From Omphalotus guepiniiformis (lineage: Eukaryota > Basidiomycota > Agaricomycetes > Agaricales > Omphalotaceae), in contig JAQOOI010000022.1 of NCBI GenBank assembly GCA_028554645.1, forward strand, positions 3,033,891-3,097,890: a stretch of DNA of 64,000 nt. Reading direction: 5' to 3'. Below the pieces are notes generated by a model. It saw only the letters and a list, made by a program, of their open reading frames with translations, had not been told where the DNA came from and did no database searches. Both the position numbers and the translations under genes were made by a program. Each line of letters opens with the position of its first letter. Position 1 is the stretch's first letter. Below, piece after piece: positions 57,097-64,000 of the stretch.

Positions 57097-60000
57097 ATGG
57101 ATTTCTTTTCAAACAGACCAGATCCGCCTGACAGCACTGATAACACGCATACATTCGCAAAGGCCGTCCTCGACAGATCTGTTTCGAATCCCCTCTTCAC
57201 CCCCGCCGCTCTCAATCCTCCCACAACCACCGCCAGTCCCATTCCTCTCGTTCCTTCTGCTGCTTTTCCTTCTCTCGACCCAGACAAGCTTCAAGAGCTT
57301 CTTTCTTCTCCAGGTGTTCTTTGTATCGATATTAGACCCACATGCTGCATACACCTTGGCTCGTATTCCCAATGCCCTCTCCCTCTCCGTACCTTCCACT
57401 CTTTTGAAGCGTCCCCTTTTTTCTCTCGAACGTCTTCTTCAGATGTTGCCTTCACCTGCTGCCCGAAATCGCTTTTCTCAGTGGAAAAAAGCTACCCACG
57501 ATCGGTCGTTTATGACGTAGATTCAGCTGGCTCTTCAGCTGGTCCTCTCCCAGAGGGAAACAACATTCTCGGTCTCTTGCGCAAATTCGCTACAGACTCT
57601 TCCGGTGGGACTACCTATTCAGGTCAGCTTTTCTGGCTCAAGGGCGGCTTCCAGAGAGTCTGGAGAGAAAAGAGGTCTCTCGTCGATGTAGGTGACCCAG
57701 AGACTGAACTCGAGGACGACGATCCTGCTTTATCTCTTGCTCCTTTCTGCTCCTTCTGCTTCCCGCTCTTCGTCCTCAGCACCTCTCAATCACGGCCTTT
57801 GGATCAACTTCCACCACCGTCTCTCTTCCAAGGAAATTGCCCCACATCCACACTCAGCGCTTTCCAGGGGAAATGCGCTCTCGCTTCCATAAAACCAGAC
57901 TCCTACAAACTCCCCCTTTGCCTGTCAATCCCTTTTTTGACACCATCAGGCAGAAACGTTGAGCTGTCTCATGTGAGTCGTCCGACTCTTCTGTTACCCC
58001 CTTCTCTCCTTGTTGATCTCCTCTTTAGGGTGTCACTGAGCGAATCCCTCTTCGGCTTCCCAAACGCGTCCGACACCGTCTCAACGAGCTGCCTTTTGAC
58101 TGGCTAAAGGAGATTGGGCAGGCGCTCAGATCTCAAATGTGATGATTCTGATGATCCTGATGTTACCATCGTTTCTAAAACGAGTCGATCCCACACCCTC
58201 TCGCGCTCGTCCGATCACGCCTCCAGATCCTGCCCTCGTCGATGCGGGTATGGAAGCTCTAGCTATGCAGTTTTACAGAATCGAGCTCGCCGAGCAGCGA
58301 CGCTTGATCGGCGTCATGCAGCAACCATTCCAAAGAGAGCGATGGTCCTGCTTTGAGGAAGAATACTTCCAATTCGGAAAGCACCTCGTCCAGAGACAGC
58401 CTGGAGGATGACGATGGCGATGTTCAAATGCGTGGTTCCACCTCTCCCAAGAGCCCAGGATCCTCAACACTTTGGAAGAACGAGAAAGAGGACGGAAAGA
58501 AGAAGAAGCAGAAGAAGAAGCAGAAGAAGGCGACGTCCTCTCCTCAAGAAGACAAACAACTTTTCGGAAACCTTGGTGGCTCCAAAAAGTTAGACACTCG
58601 TCCCTTCCCATACAGTATTACCGCTGGGGTGGAAAAGGGCGCAAAGAACCGGTAGGTATCAGAACGTTTTGTTGCAACGTGCCCCTACTCATCGTGCATT
58701 AGCTATCGTCACATTGGCCGTTTGAACACGCCCGGGTCAGATTGCATCAAAGGAGATCTCCGCCTGCTTCTTCTTATCCTCCGTTTTTCGCGTCAGCATC
58801 CACCTCTTCGTTACCTCTGTCGTCGACGGCTGCCTCCAACTCTTTCCCATCTGCACTTGCCGTTCTCGATCCGACCCCCTTCAGGCGCACTGACGGGGCC
58901 GATTTCATCTTTCCCGCTCATGAGGTCTTTCTCTGCCAGTCCAAGAGGACGAAACAAACCCACTGGTTTGGGATTGACGGCCAAAACCTTCCTTCACGTT
59001 TGGAGCTTCGAGCTCTTTTACTCAGATGCAGCAGCGCGCTGGGCCCGGGTCTGGATCGGGAGGTGAGGAGACGAACGAGAGTGAACAGGAACACGAAGAT
59101 GTGCACGGCTCCGGCACAGAGCATGACGACTATGTGAATGCATCCTACGTCCAGGCCTCTCTGTACGCGCAAGAGGTATATTGCCACGCAAGGCCCGTTG
59201 GAAGCTACCTTTACTGATTTCTGGACGTGAGCTAATCCCTCTATCAATATGGTAGCCCGCAACTAATTGTCTTGGTAGGCTTGTGTATCAACAAAATGTG
59301 CATGTCATTGTCATGCTCACGCGGGAAATTGAAGGGTCTATGATCAAATGCGGCCCGTACTGGAAGGGTGAAGTGTTTGGCCCTCTCCGTCTCCGACTTT
59401 CCCATGTAGAAGGTCGAGAGGAAGAGGGCAGAGACGATTCCGTCAAAAAGGATGCTGGAGGGTTTTTCAATCTTCAGGATTTCTCAACCTGATCCGAAAT
59501 CTGCAGATTCGATCATTAAGAGAGTTTTTCACCTCTCGCACACCTCTTACCCTCACCTGCCGCCGAGAAAAGTCGTGCAGCTACAGTACCTGGGTTGGCC
59601 CGACATGAACGTCCCTGATGACCCTCGCGGAGTGCTCACGTTGATTCAAGAGGTGGACCGCGCTGTGGAGGATGCCACGTTTTTGGACGGCGAGGTCGAA
59701 TACGACGAACAGGCGCTCAATACTCCCTCCGGACGTTCCAAACTACCTCGGTCGGCTTCGGACGAGGCACTTGATCGCAACACAGGTATTGCAAAGCATG
59801 CGCTCGGGCGCAAACATGCTCCAGTCTTGCTGCATTGCTCTGCTGGTGTTGGTAGGACTGGAGGATTTATCGCTATAGATGCCGTCTTGGATGGGATCAG
59901 GAGAGAGGTGAGGAAGAATGTGGAGAATATGCGTGCGGATGTGCCCGCCACGCCGATGGAGGTTGATCTTCCAAAAGATGTTGATGGTGCTTTTGGACCT

Positions 60001-61825
60001 TTCAAGACGATAGCCATAGCTACCAAGCACAGCGGTGATATATTGCATGTTCCCGTACACAACGGCTCTTCGAATAGTCGTTCGGTAAGCGACGTTTCTG
60101 ATTTGCGTAAGACCACCGTTGGACCTCAAGCTGATGATATTACTACCCCTCCTGCTCGTGTATCTCCAACGCAGGTTCTGACGAAATCTGCATTGGAAGA
60201 GCCTGCTTTACGATCGCCAGTGCACAATGCTGCTAGCAAGAGATTGAAGGAGGGGGCGTCGACAAGGATGTGGGCAGAGGATGTCTCGGATCAAACTGGT
60301 CATCATGGAAGAGCAAAAACGTGTCGAGCAGGTGAGGAGAGAATCGCATTCTCAGTCACGACTTAGTGAGCTGGATCACGTTCCGCAGCTAAAGGACGCA
60401 TCTTCCGGACTGGTGACGATAATTGGAGCTCACATGCAGATTGCGAATCGACTCACAGCCGACCTATCGACTCCCCTCCGTTACGAGTTTCCTTCCTCAG
60501 TCGAAAGAGTCGACGTCCAATTCAGGCGACTCGTTTGGGTTTAAGCACCATTTGTCCAAGCATAGCGGGTTTACCTCTGTCTTCATCATCAGGTACTTCC
60601 CTGTCTTCCTTGCGATCGGCTACCAAGCATCTCAAGTCGGCGCATCGCGATGAATCAAGGTTGCGAACATGGTCTGCACCACTGTCTGGCCACGATGTTA
60701 TACTAAGTTCTGGGGTTTCGAGTGGGGGTGACAAGGGTGTGACCAGCGACATGGAGATTTCGCGTCCTGCCAGCAGTGCTAAAGGTGAAGCTCGTACATT
60801 GCAGGATTCGCCCTCACCTCTTGGCACAAGTGGCGATCGCGGCACACCCTCGGCACCTGGATTATTGTCTCCTTCCAGATCTCTTTCCCCCAGTGGCACG
60901 GGCAGCGGTGGTAGCAGTAGCATAGACAGGTTATCAGCACCACCTTCTGGCGATGATGGTTCAAACGCGGACAAGTCTAGTTCCAACTCCGGCTCTGGTT
61001 CAGTGACACAATCTAGCTCTGCATCTGATCTTATGTCAGTATCCGCACCGATTGCTGCAATTGCGGCAGCGCCCAGAGCTGTCGTACAGGTATCTTACGA
61101 CCAACCTCTTTCCGTGGCAAAATCGCTTGTCGATGCCCACTGCCAATTCGACTATGATCAGTGGTCATCGGTTGCAACCACTTGACATGAAGAATGTTGG
61201 TAAGACTCCCCGAGCTTCGGTGGGGTTTCAGACTACATGCGGCCAGCCGGTCAGCACGGGGAAGCTTCATATGGGAGGGGTACCAGTCCAACGGCCAAGT
61301 CACTGAGTGACTACGGAGGGAGCGCGGCTATGGGAAGGTTGACTGGGCAGGATATGCGTGAAGCAGAGATATGAGCCTGGCTGTCAGAGTATTAATGTCC
61401 GGCAATATGGTGTTACGATAATGGGAACACCGCAGGCGTGTTATCGAGGTAGCGCGTGTTTGATGGTTATGGGAGTGAGGAGCTGGGAAAGTGGTCAAGG
61501 GTTCGGATCGACAACTTCGAGCCAAGTGCAGACAGAAACCTCCCTACTAGCTGTGTCATGCACTGGTTGCCGAAGCAAAAAAAATTTTGGTTTTGTTCCG
61601 AGGGCTCCTCTATTACCGCACTATCACTACTTCAACTGCTCGCCACTACGGGAAAACGCAGTGGCGAGCGCCTGGACCGTGAACTTCCGAAAAGAGGATA
61701 AGGAATGGGAGGGCGGCATGGCTGTTCAAAAAGAAGGCCGAGGTTCTGAAGCGAAAGGGTGGAGGGGTGGTAGTTATTCTGATGAGTCTTTAGATAGTCC
61801 GGCGCAAATCGAAGGAAGATTTTGA
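57097..61825 (+). pseudogene. rhodanese + protein tyrosine phosphatase (Pyp1-like), multiply frameshifted
   Basis: A dual-domain phosphatase like S. pombe Pyp1/Pyp2, which dephosphorylate stress MAP kinases. The start is MDFFSNRPDPPDSTDN. The N-terminal rhodanese-like domain is readable only by changing frame (GVLCIDIRP, then HAAYTLARIPNALSLSV, then SVVYDVDSAGSSAG). The PTP domain continues across frames: RYIATQGPLEATFTDFW, VHVIVMLTREIEGSMIKCGP, VVQLQYLGWPDMNVPDDPRG and the active site VLLHCSAGVGRTGGFIAID (59830s). Long Ser-rich inserts follow. Near 61360-61480 the Q-loop (QSLRQYVFVH-like) can be recognised only in pieces. At least eight single-base breaks occur, denser toward the right. I class it as broken, but the intact motifs and similar breaks in neighbours make error-prone sequence as likely as true decay. 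The 3' end is approximate. Confidence 0.7.
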
Positions 61826-63080
61826 GATACTAAATAAAGCGGAACTTTTGTTTCATCGCGGCACCCCCAGGATTCCTATGTCTAAGTAGTGTAGGAGGAA
61901 CTCTTAGAAGTAGTTGTACTTTAAATATGTGCTTTTGAACATTGTATGCACTGGTATATAGATTGGTTTTTTCCTTGCGGTATGTTTAGCTCAAGATCCT
62001 CAATAGATGTAAGTTCAAATCGCTTGTGATCTTTTAGCCCGAATCATCACCCCGGTAGAATCATATTATTGAAACAGCTAAACACATCGTGGTTATGTAG
62101 CGCCGTGTGACATACAAATAAAGGGGAAAAAACATGGGAGGGGGTGTTTTTTTTTTTTTTGTTGGGATAACAAGATTTTTTATCCTTCATACAATAAGAG
62201 TGCAGCTAATAAGTAGTCTGTAAGAAAATACAACAACATCTTGCAGGAGGACAACGGAGTGGTGAGACTCATGTCTTACAGTTCATCTGCCTCTCTACAT
62301 AATATGAAATATAGAATGGTATCAATTTGAGCAGTCGTTGTCAAAGAGCCATGTAAGTCTGAGAGATCTTGCCTTGGTTGAATTAAAATATTGTGCTCAT
62401 ATTCCCAACAGACTCTCTTCATCAGATGGAAGTGTAGTGAGACATTGTCGATAGCCAGTCAATAGCGCACAAACTGGCTTTGAACTGAACAATAAATTGA
62501 AGCCAAATGTTTCCACTCCAGTCTGGAATAGACTCATGAAGCATAGGCCTGAGCACTGAGATGCTCGCTTCTTCATTTCCAAATATAGTGCCAAAAGTCT
62601 GCAATGATTCAGAGTTGGTACCTGTTTGCCTTGCATTATTAGAAACCTCAAGGTTCTGATTGGTTACTGTTGCCACCATGTCTAGTGAGGTATGATAGTG
62701 CTAGCACCAATCTTTGAAAACTGTTCTGAGGGCAATTCAAAGATTTGGCTTGGCAAACCATAGAATCATCATTAACTGCATGACAGTCACCATTTTGTCC
62801 TGTCGTGTATCAGTGAATCAGCACTGAGTTTGCACAATTCAAGTTTCAACCTCTTGTTCGACCTTATTGCAATGTAAAACTGATCCTGAGCAGGATATCA
62901 ACTATTTTGCTGTTACTTTGAGCTGGAGGGCCCTGTGGGCCTTGAAAACACCAAATGAAAATGGATTTTGGTGGAGGCAGGAACGTTCCGCAGGTGGCAA
63001 AAACCCTCCATTGCCTGACTGATAGGTCTAATACACAGTGATTTTGAGTTCCGAGATAGGAGTGAGAGGAGAGGTGAGGG
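61826..63080. other. AT-rich flank of retroelement, no gene recognised
   Basis: No conserved gene. There is a run of 14 T at 62147-62160. Two overlapping minus-strand frames at 62397-62679 (about 85 codons each) have no domain I recognise and may be retroelement debris or chance. Confidence 0.4.
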
Positions 63081-63349
63081 AGCAGAGCTAAAAGACAAAG
63101 GTTATAACCTCTAGTGATAGTTGAACACCTATTATATTATATGTATTTATACCTAATAAGACAAAGGTTATACTATAATAAAGAATGAGTAAGAGGATAT
63201 AGAAAAGAGAATGAAAAGACAACTTACACCTCAAGTGATAGTTGAAACACCTGACGGTGTTGAGACATGTGATGACTACCAATGTAACGAAGAGGTGTGA
63301 TGTGATGTTGCGTGACTACCTAGCCGGTATGCACTCGTTCATACAAACA
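63081..63349 (-). mobile_element. probable 3' LTR of a Ty1/copia retrotransposon
   Basis: Read on the minus strand, a purine-rich tract (CCTCGAGGGGGAGTG) is followed at 63349 by TGTTTGTATG, a typical copia polypurine tract and LTR start. Inside are a TATAAATA-like box near 63150 and two imperfect copies of a segment (GACAAAGGTTATA and GTGATAGTTGAA motifs recur about 68-120 bp apart). The right border is well placed. The left border (given here as 63081) is only estimated, and no target-site duplication was identified. Confidence 0.6.
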
Positions 63350-64000
63350 CTCCCCCTCGAGGTGAACAGGCTAGTCGTGTTCTACGAGTAGTTAATGAAG
63401 TCCAAGCATAGAATGAAAACAAGTGAATTTAAAAATGCGAAAAGAGATTTTGTAAAAGTATCAGCAAATCATAAGAGAAGTAGGAACATAAGAAGAGAGA
63501 AATATGACCTTAGAAGAAATGGTCTGGCATGAATCCAATGAAAATGAATGTTTAAAATTCAATATGCTTTGCTACGAAGCATGAAAAGTAGAGTCTTTAG
63601 ATAAACAAATTGCACCCTGATTATCACAGTACAAGTCAAAAGGACCTTGATCTGCATCAGGCAAAATAGGACAAAGTTCCTCCAACGGCTTAGTTGATCA
63701 CCAAATCCAGCTTCCTTTGCAGCATGTAGTGATGAAGCACAGGACCCAATACCCCGATTTGGTACACGAGAGGAGTAATGATTGGTTGTTTCTTGGTGCT
63801 CCAGGAAGGACAACACCAACACAGACAACATACAACCAATGAAGTAGGGCTGATCCAAGTGGAAATAGAATGACATATGAGATCTGTGAAGGCCCACACA
63901 GATGCATCAGAGTAACCAGCCATATATAGCCGCCTGATCTCCTCCTAGCTTCAAGCTTCAGGACCCTAGTCCCTTTAAGGTACCTGAAAACGCATTGTAC
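63350..64000 (-). mobile_element. decayed Ty1/copia pol fragment (RT end and RNase H)
   Basis: Minus-strand translation in changing frames gives copia hallmarks: VFRYLKGTRVLKLE, AGYSDAS, SWSTKKQPIIT, HAAKEA and YCDNQGAICLSKDSTFHA. The last is the RNase H YCDNQ motif. Frames are interrupted by stops and shifts, so the copy is inactive. The element runs off the right edge of the window, with its 3' end toward the left, next to the LTR. Confidence 0.85.

Noticed and set aside
62147..62160. 14-T run as a retroposon poly-A tail
   Set aside because: No adjacent processed gene or target-site duplication could be recognised; probably a simple homopolymer.
1..64000. CRISPR arrays, operons, prophage or bacterial gene blocks
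   Set aside because: No spaced repeat arrays, ribosome-binding sites or uninterrupted bacterial-type genes; intron density shows a eukaryotic nuclear sequence.

Overview
The window is a stretch of a filamentous fungal nuclear genome, almost certainly an Agaricomycete basidiomycete. Nearly every gene is cut by many introns of about 50-60 nt. Spacing is compact, and several proteins belong to basidiomycete-typical families (a DUF6699 protein, a secreted Asn/Gly/Lys-rich protein, a membrane-anchored pepsin-like protein, an ADAM-type metalloprotease). No bacterial features, tRNA, rRNA or CRISPR arrays were seen. All exon structures below were read by eye from splice signals and conserved protein motifs.

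Layout. 0.4-9 kb: a BAR-SH3 endocytic protein (RVS167), a DUF6699 protein, mitochondrial ISA1, a RanBPM/Gid1 ubiquitin-ligase subunit and, divergently, the proteasome assembly factor UMP1. 9.4-18.6 kb: spliceosomal MFAP1, a flavin amine-oxidase-like membrane protein, a PARP2-like poly(ADP-ribose) polymerase and an HMG-box factor. 19-28 kb: spindle-checkpoint MAD1, a class 1A dihydroorotate dehydrogenase (URA1 type) and the SWI/SNF ATPase. 28.6-40.3 kb: a Yap1-type bZIP redox regulator, ERF4 (Ras palmitoylation), a 2.6 kb stretch with no recognised gene, the SSN6/CYC8 corepressor and a SERF protein. 41.5-52.5 kb: BRL1/BRR6, mitochondrial CLPP, a catalytically degenerate pepsin-like membrane protein, a 160 bp tandem duplication, an ADAM-type protease and a secreted protein. 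53.5-61.8 kb: MAGO nashi, mitochondrial processing peptidase beta, TRAPP subunit TRS31 and a rhodanese + tyrosine-phosphatase protein. The last 0.65 kb is a decayed Ty1/copia retrotransposon with its LTR.

The genes are mostly unrelated housekeeping and regulatory functions. Loose themes are protein quality control (UMP1, GID1, CLPP, MPP), RNA processing (MFAP1, MAGO) and chromatin/transcription (SNF2, SSN6, YAP1, HMG-box, PARP).

The most unusual signal is in the introns. Several have long direct repeats (7-12 nt) spanning both boundaries, and some cannot be removed in frame with GT-AG sites. These occur in SNF2 (at the Walker B box), the ADAM gene, MAGO, the flavoprotein and YAP1. There are also 6-nt microexons in CLPP and MAGO, a start codon alone in its exon (UMP1) and a 36-nt intron (BRL1). 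From about 53.7 kb to 61.8 kb single-base reading-frame breaks become frequent in conserved genes, so sequence error there must be excluded before biology is inferred.
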